Source: Flavobacterium sp. 83 (GTDB taxonomy: Bacteria > Bacteroidota > Bacteroidia > Flavobacteriales > Flavobacteriaceae). Taken from it: a DNA stretch of 64,000 bases. This document shows, in pieces, positions 45,247 to 53,664 of this stretch (positions within the stretch are counted from its first letter, which is position 1; every line of letters starts with the position of its first letter). The notes under the pieces were generated by a model. That model saw nothing but the letters and a program-made list of their open reading frames with translations, was not told where the DNA came from and did no database searches. The position numbers and the translations under genes are program-made. The stretch is from the NCBI RefSeq assembly GCF_000744835.1, contig NZ_JQMS01000001.1, positions 1,364,001 to 1,428,000 of the forward strand. The letters are read 5' to 3'.

Positions 45247-46371
45247 ATGAAAATAAATTTTAAAAAAACCTACAAGTTTGCTATAAAGTCAGCCTTATTC
45301 ATTAGCCTTTTTGCTACTGGATTTGTTATTTTAATGGTGTTATTATTTTTTGATTCCAAAATTAAAAATATACTGCTTTTTGGAATTGTTTGTCTTTTGA
45401 TTATATATATATTCTCTTTTTTGGTTTTGCAATATCGTGTAGAACGATTCATTTATAGACGTGTAAAAAAAATATACGATGACGTTTCGCTATTAGAATC
45501 CAGTACTTTTATAAATCAACCCATTACAACTGATATGGAAACTTTGACACGAGAAGTTAAGAAGTTTGCCACTGATAAAAAATTAGAAATTGAAATGCTG
45601 CAAATTCGTGAAGAATACCGAAGAGAGTTTCTTGGGAATGTTTCACACGAGCTAAAAACGCCTTTGTTTACTGTTCAAGGTTATATTTCTACTTTGCTGG
45701 ATGGAGCAATGGATGATAAAAACATTAGGAAAAAATATTTAAAGCGTGCAGAGAAAGGTGTAGAGCGATTAATTTATATCGTGGAGGATTTAGATATGAT
45801 TACTAAATTAGAATCAGGGGATTTGAATCTAGAGTTTTCAGAATTTGATATTGTGGAATTAATACAAAATGTTTTCGATTTATTGGAAATGAAAGCTGAT
45901 AAAAAGAAAATTACCTTGTCTTTTGAAAATTATCATATACAGCCCATTTTTGTGCAAGGAGACAAAGATAAGATACAGCAAGTTGTTGAGAATCTCATTG
46001 TGAACTCCATAAAATATGGTCGAGAAGGAGGTTTTACGGAAGTAGCCGTCATTAATTTGACTAAAAAAAAGGTTTTGGTTCGAATAACTGATAATGGAGA
46101 AGGAATTGAAAAGCAAAATATTTCAAGACTTTTTGAGCGTTTTTACAGGGTAGATAAAAGCGGTTCTCGTTCTGAAGGAGGGTCAGGTTTAGGGTTAGCA
46201 ATTGTAAAGCACATTATCGAAGCCCATAAAGAGAAAATATATGTGGAAAGTGAATTTGGAATTGGTTCTGAGTTTTCCTTTACGATTGAGAAGGCCGCAT
46301 TAAGAAAAGTGGAATTGGATGCTGAGCAAATTTATAGTAAAAGTCTTAAAATCAATAAATTAAATAAATAA
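45247..46371 (+). CDS. PhoR-like sensor histidine kinase
   Basis: A 374-residue inner-membrane histidine kinase. Two helices near residues 10-32 and 40-62 are separated by only a short loop, so there is no periplasmic sensor domain, as in PhoR, which senses through the Pst-PhoU complex. The dimerisation helix contains REFLGNVSHELKTPLFTV with the phospho-accepting His near 136, and the ATPase domain has the G-boxes DNGEGIEKQN and GGSGLGLAIVKHIIEAH. I prefer ATG 45247 over GTG 45238, which differ by three residues. It follows the PhoB-like regulator and precedes the porin and pst genes. Confidence 0.9.
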   Translation: MKINFKKTYKFAIKSALFISLFATGFVILMVLLFFDSKIKNILLFGIVCLLIIYIFSFLVLQYRVERFIYRRVKKIYDDVSLLESSTFINQPITTDMETLTREVKKFATDKKLEIEMLQIREEYRREFLGNVSHELKTPLFTVQGYISTLLDGAMDDKNIRKKYLKRAEKGVERLIYIVEDLDMITKLESGDLNLEFSEFDIVELIQNVFDLLEMKADKKKITLSFENYHIQPIFVQGDKDKIQQVVENLIVNSIKYGREGGFTEVAVINLTKKKVLVRITDNGEGIEKQNISRLFERFYRVDKSGSRSEGGSGLGLAIVKHIIEAHKEKIYVESEFGIGSEFSFTIEKAALRKVELDAEQIYSKSLKINKLNK

Positions 46372-46431
46372 TAGGTCTAATAGAGAGTATAAGAAAATCC
46401 TATAAAAAAGATTGAAAACATTAAGGAAACA

Positions 46432-46492
46432 CTAACTTATCATCAACATAATATTGTGTTAACATTAGCTTAACATAACTGATTCATCTTTG
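46432..46492 (+). promoter_or_regulatory. Predicted tandem Pho boxes and -7 element of the porin-pst unit
   Basis: TTAACA (46459-46464), 5 bp, TTAACA (46470-46475), 13 bp, TTTG (46489-46492). A second, weaker pair lies upstream: CTAACT (46432-46437), 5 bp, TCAACA (46443-46448). The -7 element reads CATCTTTG, one base from TAnnTTTG; the porin ATG follows 25 bp later. This is the best copy of the motif in the window. Confidence 0.7.
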
Positions 46493-46517
46493 CAAAAAAA
46501 TTAATCAGATAACAACA

Positions 46518-47873
46518 ATGAAAAAAATTTTATTTGCAGTTTTAGTTATGACTTCAGTTTTGGCTAATGCACAAGATATTAAGAGTGATACTATTAAAGC
46601 AGTGCCTGTTGATTCTATAGAAACAACAAGTATTGATTCAGTTAAGACGGTAAGTATAGAATCTTTGAAAGAATCTCTTGATGAGCATACTATGAAATTT
46701 AGTGGTCTTGATGAAAGACTTGCGGCTATGGATAGTGATCTTGGTAAATTAACTAAGATTAAATTTTCAGGTTACTTACAAGCACAATACGAAATGTATA
46801 ATTATCAAGATAATATTGGGCCTGGGCCATCTACTACAGCGGTGCCGATAACAAATACTTTTTTTATCAGAAGAGCTCGTGTTAAATTGACTTATGAGCC
46901 AGTTACTGGTGCGGTATTTGTAATTCAACCGGATTATGCTTTTGATAAAGTTACTTTAAGAGATGCTTATGTTCAGTTAAATGATAAATGGTTGCAAACA
47001 TTTAAATTGTTTTTAGGGCAATTCAACAGAACAAGTTACGAAGTAGAGTTTTCTTCTCGTTCAAGAGAATTATTAGAAAGAAGTAGAATGTCTGGAATTT
47101 TGTATCCGCAAGAAAGAGACTTAGGAGCAAAAATCGAAATGGATTTAGAGACTAAATATGAGATTCCATTTAAATTTCAGTTAGCCGTTTTTAACGGAAA
47201 TTATGGTGAAGGTTCTTTGACAAATAATCTTAGAGACGTCGATAACAAGAAAGATGTTATGGTAAGAGGTGTTTACGCTTTCAAGTTTCCTTCTAAAGGA
47301 TTGGGAATTGATATAGGTGCACATACTTATTTAGGTAACACGGCTGTTTTACAAGCCGGAACTTTCAGTGACGCTAATAATAATAATTTCACAGCTAAAG
47401 TAGGGGACAGTTTCCAAAAAAGATGGTTTGGTGGTGAAATGAGAGTTTATTATGATTTTCTTGGTGGAATGTCTCTTAAAGGAGAATATATTTCGGGAAC
47501 CATATCAGGGGAAAAGTCAACTACAGCATTACCTGTAGCGAATAGCAATCCTAGTTTTAATTTTAATGGGATAAGAGATTTTTCAGGGTATTACGCGACT
47601 TTGGTTAAAAACATTGGAAAGAGTAATCAAATCGCAGTACGATATGATAGTTGGGATCCAAACAGACATTTAGCAGGAAATACAGTGACTATTAAAGAAG
47701 ATTTAAAATATAATAACTGGTCATTCTCATGGCAATATTTTTATGATGATAATGTAAAAATTGTTGCAGGATATAGTTTGCCAATCAATGAAAAAAGTAC
47801 CACAGTAGGGGGTGATTATATAAAAGACAAATTAGATAACACGTTTACAATTAGAATTCAAGCAGGTTTTTAA
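46518..47873 (+). CDS. Phosphate-selective porin (OprO/OprP family)
   Basis: A 451-residue outer-membrane channel. A signal peptide (residues 1-18, ending LANA) is followed by a Ser/Val-rich stretch, a short coiled-coil segment (about 48-78: EHTMKFSGLDERLAAMD) and a beta-barrel of the OprP type starting at FSGYLQAQYEMYNYQD, with TFFIRRARVKLTYEPVTG and KDKLDNTFTIRIQAGF at the end. OprP/OprO channels select phosphate or polyphosphate. It stands at the head of the pst cluster with the strongest predicted Pho box in front, so it probably admits phosphate to the periplasm for PstS. Confidence 0.9.
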   Translation: MKKILFAVLVMTSVLANAQDIKSDTIKAVPVDSIETTSIDSVKTVSIESLKESLDEHTMKFSGLDERLAAMDSDLGKLTKIKFSGYLQAQYEMYNYQDNIGPGPSTTAVPITNTFFIRRARVKLTYEPVTGAVFVIQPDYAFDKVTLRDAYVQLNDKWLQTFKLFLGQFNRTSYEVEFSSRSRELLERSRMSGILYPQERDLGAKIEMDLETKYEIPFKFQLAVFNGNYGEGSLTNNLRDVDNKKDVMVRGVYAFKFPSKGLGIDIGAHTYLGNTAVLQAGTFSDANNNNFTAKVGDSFQKRWFGGEMRVYYDFLGGMSLKGEYISGTISGEKSTTALPVANSNPSFNFNGIRDFSGYYATLVKNIGKSNQIAVRYDSWDPNRHLAGNTVTIKEDLKYNNWSFSWQYFYDDNVKIVAGYSLPINEKSTTVGGDYIKDKLDNTFTIRIQAGF

Positions 47874-47913
47874 TACAATAAATTAGATTTTAATACAATA
47901 ATAAATAAATAAA

Positions 47914-48747
47914 ATGAAAACAACAAAAATTAAATTAGCGGCTATTTTATTAGTTGTTATGGCAGTAGGATTTTCTTTTACTTCATTAAATAAAATAACA
48001 GTTAAAGGTTCTGATACCATGGTTATTTTGTCCCAAAAATGGGCTGAAGTGTACATGCAAAAAAATCCAGGAACAACAATTCAGGTTACTGGTGGTGGGT
48101 CAGGAGTAGGTCTTGCAGCTTTAATAAACGGATCAACTGATATTGCAAATTCAAGCCGTCCTATCAAAGCTACTGAAGTTGAAAAATTAAAAGCAAGATA
48201 TAATACTTTAGGTGTTGAGATTCCTTGTGCAAAAGACGGATTGTCTGTTTATTTAAACAAAGCAAATGGTGTTTCAGAACTTACAGTAAAACAAATTGGT
48301 CAAATCTTTGCTGGGAAAATTACAAACTGGAAAGAAGTTGGTGGTATAGATGCAAATATTAGATTGTATGGTAGAGAAAGTAGCTCAGGGACTTTTGCTT
48401 TTTTTAAAGATAATGTAGTCAAAACAGATTATTCTCCATCTTGTCAAACATTACCAGGAACAGCAGCAATTGTAAATGCAGTTAAGAAAGATAAATTAGG
48501 AATTGGATATGGTGGTGCTGCTTATGCAGAAGGTGTGAAAGATTGTAAAGTAAAAAAAGACGATAAAAGCCCTGGTATTGCTCCAACTGCAGAGACAATA
48601 AAAAATAAAACATATCCTATTACAAGATATTTATACATGTATTTAAAATCAAGACCAACAGGTGAAACAAAAGCTTTTGTTGATTGGATCTTAAGTCCAG
48701 AAGGTCAAAAAATCATTACTTCAGTAGGATACTTTCCTGTAAAATAA
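47914..48747 (+). CDS. pstS: Phosphate-binding protein PstS, soluble copy
   Basis: A 277-residue periplasmic phosphate-binding protein. The signal peptide (residues about 1-24) has no lipobox cysteine, so the mature protein is probably soluble. Phosphate-pocket segments are KGSDTMVILSQKW near 31-43, TGGGSGVG near 61-68, NSSRPI near 81 and GRESSSGTFAFF near 147-158. It lies 40 bp after the porin and is followed by a strong terminator (48758-48792), so a porin-pstS transcript is expected. Its paralogue at 48916 is similar across the whole mature part. Confidence 0.95.
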   Translation: MKTTKIKLAAILLVVMAVGFSFTSLNKITVKGSDTMVILSQKWAEVYMQKNPGTTIQVTGGGSGVGLAALINGSTDIANSSRPIKATEVEKLKARYNTLGVEIPCAKDGLSVYLNKANGVSELTVKQIGQIFAGKITNWKEVGGIDANIRLYGRESSSGTFAFFKDNVVKTDYSPSCQTLPGTAAIVNAVKKDKLGIGYGGAAYAEGVKDCKVKKDDKSPGIAPTAETIKNKTYPITRYLYMYLKSRPTGETKAFVDWILSPEGQKIITSVGYFPVK

Positions 48748-48757
48748 TTATGCTTTT

Positions 48758-48797
48758 AGTATCCCTTATTGGTTTTTCCAATAGGGGATACTTTTTG
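48758..48797 (+). terminator. Terminator between the two pstS genes
   Basis: AGTATCCCTTATTGG (48758-48772) pairs with CCAATAGGGGATACT (48778-48792, one G-U pair), then TTTTTG. It would make the soluble pstS the end of the porin transcript, or allow partial read-through. Confidence 0.85.
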
Positions 48798-48915
48798 TAT
48801 TTAAGTAATATTTGAATTCTTAAATAGATTAATATAAGTTGCCCATTTAAAGGTGATTAAAAGTTAAGGATAAGATAGAAAAGAATATAGGTTTAATATT
48901 TACCGTATTAATATA

Positions 48916-49755
48916 ATGATTATGAAAACAAGTAAGTTAAAAATTGCAGTAATCTTATTAGTTATAATGACAGTAGGATGTAGTTCTAATGAATCGAAAA
49001 AGATTACCGTAAAAGGTTCTGATACTATGGTGATTCTATCTCAAAAGTGGGCAGAAGCATTTATGAAAAAAAATCCTAAAACCACTATTCAGGTGACAGG
49101 AGGAGGTTCAGGTGTAGGTATTGCGGCACTAATCAACGGTTCAACGGATATTGCAAATGCAAGTCGTCCTATGAAACCTTCTGAAATAGATAAATTAAAA
49201 GAAAAATATCAAACAAGTGGGTTAGAAATCGCTTGTGCCAAAGATGGTTTATCCGTTTTTTTAAACAAAGAAAATCCAGTTGCAGAACTTACTTTAGAAC
49301 AATTAAGTAGTATTTTTTCGGGAAAAATAACTAATTGGAAAGAAGTAGGTGGTGATGATGAAAAAATTCAATTGTATGGTAGAGAAAGCAGTTCAGGTAC
49401 TTTTGAGTTTTTTAAAGAACATGTAGTAAAAACCGACTTTTCAAAATCATGTCAGACTTTGCCTGGTACAGCTGCAATTGTAAATGCAGTTAAAAAAGAT
49501 AAATATAGTATTGGATACGGCGGTGCTGCTTATGCAGAAGGTGTAAAAGATTGTAAAATAAAAGTAGATGCTAAAAGTGAAGGGGTTTTGCCGACTGCAG
49601 AGACTATTAAAGATAAAACCTATCCCATTTCAAGATATTTATATATGTACTTGAAATCACAGCCAACTGGAGAAGCCAAAGCTTTTATTGATTGGATTTT
49701 AAGTCAGGAAGGACAAAAAATGATTGAAGAAGTTGGGTATTATCCTTTAAAATAA
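48916..49755 (+). CDS. pstS: Phosphate-binding protein PstS, lipoprotein copy
   Basis: A 279-residue paralogue of the preceding PstS. The signal peptide ends MTVGC with a lipobox cysteine near residue 22, so this copy is membrane-anchored while the first is soluble. Pocket segments match: KGSDTMVILSQKW, TGGGSGVG, NASRPM and GRESSSGTFEFF. It starts the pstS-pstC-pstA-pstB-phoU order. A terminator upstream separates it from the first copy and no clear Pho box is visible before it, so it may have a different, perhaps basal, promoter or depend on read-through. Confidence 0.93.
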   Translation: MIMKTSKLKIAVILLVIMTVGCSSNESKKITVKGSDTMVILSQKWAEAFMKKNPKTTIQVTGGGSGVGIAALINGSTDIANASRPMKPSEIDKLKEKYQTSGLEIACAKDGLSVFLNKENPVAELTLEQLSSIFSGKITNWKEVGGDDEKIQLYGRESSSGTFEFFKEHVVKTDFSKSCQTLPGTAAIVNAVKKDKYSIGYGGAAYAEGVKDCKIKVDAKSEGVLPTAETIKDKTYPISRYLYMYLKSQPTGEAKAFIDWILSQEGQKMIEEVGYYPLK

Positions 49756-49759
49756 TACG

Positions 49760-49767
49760 TATTTTTG
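49760..49767 (+). promoter_or_regulatory. Possible internal -7 element before pstC
   Basis: TATTTTTG fits TAnnTTTG just after the pstS stop. A related TTTTTGCAT sequence is repeated about 18 bp downstream. It could give separate transcription of pstCAB-phoU. It may be a chance match in AT-rich DNA. Confidence 0.3.
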
Positions 49768-49832
49768 CATTGTTCATCGTTTTTGCATGAGCTTTTTTTA
49801 ACAAATAACTTATGAATTCTTAAATAAAATAA

Positions 49833-51050
49833 ATGAATTCCGAATTTCCAAATAAACAAAATTTCACTAAAGAAAGTTTAAAAAAACAATTTAGACTTTC
49901 TGAGTTTCTGGCTGAAAAAATCATCTCATCGGTTGCTTTTTTATCAATAGCTATAATTATCCTTATTTTTGTTTTTGTTTTTAAAGAGTCCCTACCTATT
50001 TTTAATTTTGGTACACTCGAGAAAGCTAAAACAGAAGTTGAGGTTACCTCCAGTTCAGTAGCAAAACCTAAATCTTATGGGGCTGAACCTACAGATGAAT
50101 TGAAACCTGAGACATACGGTTCAGAAGCGGTTGCTAATGAAGACTTAAAGCCTGAAACCTATGGTTCAGAACCTGTCACAAATGAGGGTCTGCAACCGGA
50201 GACTTATGGCGATGTAAAAGCTGAAACTACTATTGCTGACTCTTCAGATGATATGAAAGAAGTTGTTGGGAGTAATAATGAAGGTGCTGATAAAACATGG
50301 AGTACCTTTTTTACTACTGAATGGGTACCTGTATCGGAACATCCCAGATTTGGGTTGTTAGGTTTGCTTATTGGAACTTTGAAAGTGACCATAATAGCAA
50401 TGTTAATCGCAGGACCTATTGCAGTATTAGCAGCAGTTTATACATCTTGTTTCGCATCAAAAAGAACCAAAGAGATTATTAAACCTATCATTGAGATGCT
50501 AGCAGCATTTCCATCAGTAGTTATTGGGTTTTTTGCATTGATGGTTTTAGCTACATTCTTTCAGGATATATTTGGATATGAATCAAGATTAAATGCTTTT
50601 ATTGGTGGTGTTGCTATGGCTTTGGCTGCAATTCCAATCATTTATACAATATCAGAAGATGCACTTTCAGCAATACCTAAAACATTTACTGAGGCAAGTT
50701 TAGCACTAGGTGCTAGTAAGTGGCAAACTGCTTTTTTTGTAATATTACCAGCAGCTACGCCTGGGATTTTTGCTGCTTTACTTTTAGGAGTTGGACGCGT
50801 TTTTGGAGAAACTATGATTGCACTTATGGCAACCGGAAATGCAGCACTATTATCAGCAAATCCTTTTGAGAGTGTGCGTACTTTTGCAGCTACAATTGGT
50901 TCCGAAATGGCGGAAACGGTATTTGGTGAAACGCATTACAGTGTTTTGTTTTTCATAGGATCATTGCTTTTCATTTTTTCATTTGCATTAAATGCCGTTG
51001 CAGAGTTTTATGTTAAAGGTAAATTAATCAAAAAATTTCAAGGTAAATAA
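49833..51050 (+). CDS. pstC: Phosphate ABC transporter permease PstC with a repeat-bearing periplasmic insert
   Basis: Inner-membrane permease of the Pst high-affinity phosphate transporter. The 405-residue product has TM1 at residues about 30-50, then an unusual insert of about 120 residues, then the normal permease core from about residue 168 (HPRFGLLGLLIGTLKVT) with the ABC-binding EAA-like segment EASLALGASKWQTAFFVILPAATPGI. The insert holds repeats of the form KPETYGSE (residues 78-127). E. coli PstC is about 319 residues, so the difference is mainly this insert, which should face the periplasm. It overlaps no neighbour: pstA starts 3 bp after the stop. Confidence 0.95.
   Translation: MNSEFPNKQNFTKESLKKQFRLSEFLAEKIISSVAFLSIAIIILIFVFVFKESLPIFNFGTLEKAKTEVEVTSSSVAKPKSYGAEPTDELKPETYGSEAVANEDLKPETYGSEPVTNEGLQPETYGDVKAETTIADSSDDMKEVVGSNNEGADKTWSTFFTTEWVPVSEHPRFGLLGLLIGTLKVTIIAMLIAGPIAVLAAVYTSCFASKRTKEIIKPIIEMLAAFPSVVIGFFALMVLATFFQDIFGYESRLNAFIGGVAMALAAIPIIYTISEDALSAIPKTFTEASLALGASKWQTAFFVILPAATPGIFAALLLGVGRVFGETMIALMATGNAALLSANPFESVRTFAATIGSEMAETVFGETHYSVLFFIGSLLFIFSFALNAVAEFYVKGKLIKKFQGK
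50064..50213 (+). repeat. Tandem 45-bp coding repeats in pstC
   Basis: Encodes KPKSYGAEPTDEL, KPETYGSEAVANEDL, KPETYGSEPVTNEGL and the partial QPETYGD. The two full 15-residue units differ at only three protein positions but use different codons, so selection rather than very recent duplication is likely. Confidence 0.85.
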
Positions 51051-51053
51051 ATC

Positions 51054-51998
51054 ATGAATACAAGCATTAACGAAACAGAAGACCAGTTTTTTTTAAATAA
51101 AAAAAAGGTTTTAGATTTAAAAGGAAAATTTATTGTTGGAATAACTCAAATTGCAGTTCTGTTAATTATAGCTGTTCTTTTTGTAATATTAGGGATTATT
51201 ATTTATGAAGGGCGTGAAAAGTTTTCATGGGAGTTCATTAGTTCATTTCCTACGAATGGAATGACAGAAGGAGGGATATTTCCTGCTTTAATCGGTACGT
51301 TTATATTGGTTATTGTTATGTCAATAGCAGCCGTTCCTTTTGGCACTATTACGGCTATTTATTTAACAGAATATGCTAAAGAAAATTCAAAAATTGCAGC
51401 CGCAGTTCGATTTTCTATTCGAACATTAGCAGTTGTGCCGTCAATTATTTTTGGTTTATTTGGACTTGGATTTTTTATTCAATTTGTAGGAGGAGGAATT
51501 GATAAAACATTTAATGGCGGACAATTGCATTGGGGACAACCTAATATTATTTGGGCAAGTCTTACTATGGCATTACTTACTTTACCTGTAATTATTGTTT
51601 CAGTTGAAGAAGCCTTGAAAACAATTCCCCGCGAACTGCGCGAAGCAAGTTTAGCTTTAGGTGCAACAAAGTGGCAAACCATTAAAAATGTAGTGCTTCC
51701 TGGATCTATTTCTGGGATTATGACAGGGACAATTCTTGCTGTTAGTAGAGGTGCTGGTGAAGTTGCTCCAATTTTGTTTACAGGAGCAGCATATTATTTA
51801 GCTACTTTACCAGCTTCTTTGAGCGATCAATTTATGAATTTGGGATATCATATTTATATCATGTCAACTCAATCTTCAGATGTTGAAAAAACAATGCCAA
51901 TACAATTTGCTACAACATTAGTATTGTTAATTCTTACTTTATCCTTAAACTTAGTGGCAGTAATTATTAGATCCAGAATTAGAAGAAAAGCAAAATAA
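51054..51998 (+). CDS. pstA: Phosphate ABC transporter permease PstA
   Basis: Second membrane subunit of the Pst transporter, 314 residues with about six helices. The first helix lies at about 25-55, and the permease core has the family segment EALKTIPRELREASLALGATKWQTIKNVVLPGSISGI (the EAA loop that docks PstB) near residues 185-222. No insert like that of PstC is present. It starts 3 bp after pstC and is followed 48 bp later by pstB; the two permeases are co-transcribed. Confidence 0.97.
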   Translation: MNTSINETEDQFFLNKKKVLDLKGKFIVGITQIAVLLIIAVLFVILGIIIYEGREKFSWEFISSFPTNGMTEGGIFPALIGTFILVIVMSIAAVPFGTITAIYLTEYAKENSKIAAAVRFSIRTLAVVPSIIFGLFGLGFFIQFVGGGIDKTFNGGQLHWGQPNIIWASLTMALLTLPVIIVSVEEALKTIPRELREASLALGATKWQTIKNVVLPGSISGIMTGTILAVSRGAGEVAPILFTGAAYYLATLPASLSDQFMNLGYHIYIMSTQSSDVEKTMPIQFATTLVLLILTLSLNLVAVIIRSRIRRKAK

Positions 51999-52046
51999 TT
52001 TTGAAATCTACCTAATAAATTATATTTTAGACATAATAAAAAAGAC

Positions 52047-52805
52047 ATGAAAGACATAAAAATACAAGTAAATGATTTGTCATTGTACTATGGAGAAAAA
52101 AAAGCGTTAAAGGAGATTTCAATGCAAATTCCAGCTAATAAAGTAACGGCTTTAATCGGTCCTTCTGGTTGTGGTAAGTCTACTTTTCTTAGATGTATCA
52201 ATAGAATGAATGACCTTATTCCAGATGTTACAATAACAGGAAATATGCTTGTTGAAGGCGTTGATATTTATAATAAAGATGTTGATGTTGTTAATATCAG
52301 AAAAAAAATTGGAATGGTTTTTCAAAAATCAAACCCATTTCCAAAATCTATTTATGAGAATATTGCTTATGGTCCAAAAATTAATGGGATAAAAGATAAA
52401 ACTCAATTGGACGAAATCGTAGAAACTTCATTAAGACAAGCTGCTATTTGGGAAGAAGTGAAAGATAGATTGGGGGATTCCGCATTAGGGCTTTCAGGAG
52501 GGCAACAACAACGACTTTGTATTGCAAGAACTTTGGCAGTAAGTCCAGACATTATTCTTATGGATGAGCCTGCAAGTGCATTAGATCCAATATCTACGTC
52601 AAAAATAGAAGAGTTAGTTCATGAATTGAAAGAACAGTACACTATAATTATTGTAACCCATAATATGCAGCAAGCAGCAAGAACGAGTGATTATACCGCG
52701 TTCTTTTACATGGGTGAATTGATCGAAATTGGTAAAACTAATGCTATATTTACTAAACCAGAGCAAAAACAAACGGAAGATTATATCACAGGAAGATTTG
52801 GTTAA
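52047..52805 (+). CDS. pstB: Phosphate ABC transporter ATP-binding protein PstB
   Basis: Cytoplasmic ATPase of the Pst complex, 252 residues. The Walker A motif GPSGCGKST lies near residues 35-43, the signature LSGGQQQR near 150, Walker [14 protein letters not shown] near 170-182, and the switch histidine in VTHN near 205. All motifs are intact, so it should power phosphate import through PstCA. It follows pstA and precedes phoU by 81 bp. Confidence 0.98.
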   Translation: MKDIKIQVNDLSLYYGEKKALKEISMQIPANKVTALIGPSGCGKSTFLRCINRMNDLIPDVTITGNMLVEGVDIYNKDVDVVNIRKKIGMVFQKSNPFPKSIYENIAYGPKINGIKDKTQLDEIVETSLRQAAIWEEVKDRLGDSALGLSGGQQQRLCIARTLAVSPDIILMDEPASALDPISTSKIEELVHELKEQYTIIIVTHNMQQAARTSDYTAFFYMGELIEIGKTNAIFTKPEQKQTEDYITGRFG

Positions 52806-52886
52806 AATCAAAAAAAATAAAAGTAGGCATTTAGTCTAGTTTTAGTTTTGTGAATTTTATAAATCTTTAATTTTAAACATAAAAAT

Positions 52887-53564
52887 ATGGCATCACACTT
52901 TGAAATAGAATTAGAAAAACTTAAAAATATTATCCAAAAAATAGGTGTTTTAGCTGAGAGTCAAGTAGGAGAATCAATGAACGCTTTGCTTTCAGGACCT
53001 TTTGTTGAAGCTAAAGAAGTAAAAAAGACAGAAGATAAGATTGATAAATTAGATATAAAAATTGATGAAATTTGCCAAAGCATTTTTGCTTTGCAACAGC
53101 CAGTCGCTTCTGATTTGCGTTTTATTATGTCTGCTATGCAAATTAGTAATGAGATTGAAAGAATAGGAGATTTGGCGATAAGCATTATAAAAAAATCTAA
53201 GAATATTAAAGACAAACATGATTTAATTGTTAAATTTAATATTGCCGATGTATCCAGACATGTTGAGGTTATTACTGTAAAAACGAATGAATGTTTCTTG
53301 ACTCGTAATGAAAGTACGATTGGGGAGATTTTCGTTTTGAACAATACCATAAAAAATGAATGTGATGACGCAATACATGATATAATCAATGAAATGAAGT
53401 CAAATTCTAAGACGGTAGTGTCAGGAACAAATCTTGTGATTGTTTTAAAACATTTAGAACGTATTTCTGAACATTGTACTAATATTGCGGAGTATGTTTA
53501 TTTTATGATTAATGCCAAAATAATCAAACACGAAAAATTTGGTGAGAAAAAATCAGAGGATTAA
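52887..53564 (+). CDS. phoU: Phosphate-signalling protein PhoU
   Basis: Cytoplasmic 225-residue helical protein with two three-helix PhoU repeats (about 15-105 and 115-215). Each has the metal-binding-type sequence, seen as ISNEIERIGDLAISI and KHLERISEHCTNIAEYV. PhoU links the Pst transporter to PhoR and represses the Pho response when phosphate is plentiful. It ends the pst cluster at a strong terminator. Together with the PhoB/PhoR-like pair it completes the sensing circuit. Confidence 0.96.
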   Translation: MASHFEIELEKLKNIIQKIGVLAESQVGESMNALLSGPFVEAKEVKKTEDKIDKLDIKIDEICQSIFALQQPVASDLRFIMSAMQISNEIERIGDLAISIIKKSKNIKDKHDLIVKFNIADVSRHVEVITVKTNECFLTRNESTIGEIFVLNNTIKNECDDAIHDIINEMKSNSKTVVSGTNLVIVLKHLERISEHCTNIAEYVYFMINAKIIKHEKFGEKKSED

Positions 53565-53604
53565 TCTGACGCTGAGAATCTAATTAAGTTATAGATTTTA
53601 CATA

Positions 53605-53649
53605 AACACCCTAATTATATAATTTGAAAGTATATAATTAGGGTGTTTT
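53605..53649 (+). terminator. Terminator of the pst-phoU unit
   Basis: Perfect 17-bp arms (53605-53621 and 53631-53647, AACACCCTAATTATATA) followed by TTTTT. It also serves as the end of the convergent glycosyltransferase gene. Confidence 0.9.
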
Positions 53650-53664
53650 TAGATTTTTAAGACG

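Noticed and set aside
48800..48915. Pho box before the second pstS
   Set aside because: No pair of TTAACA-like hexamers 11 bp apart with 13 bp to a TTTG could be found there.
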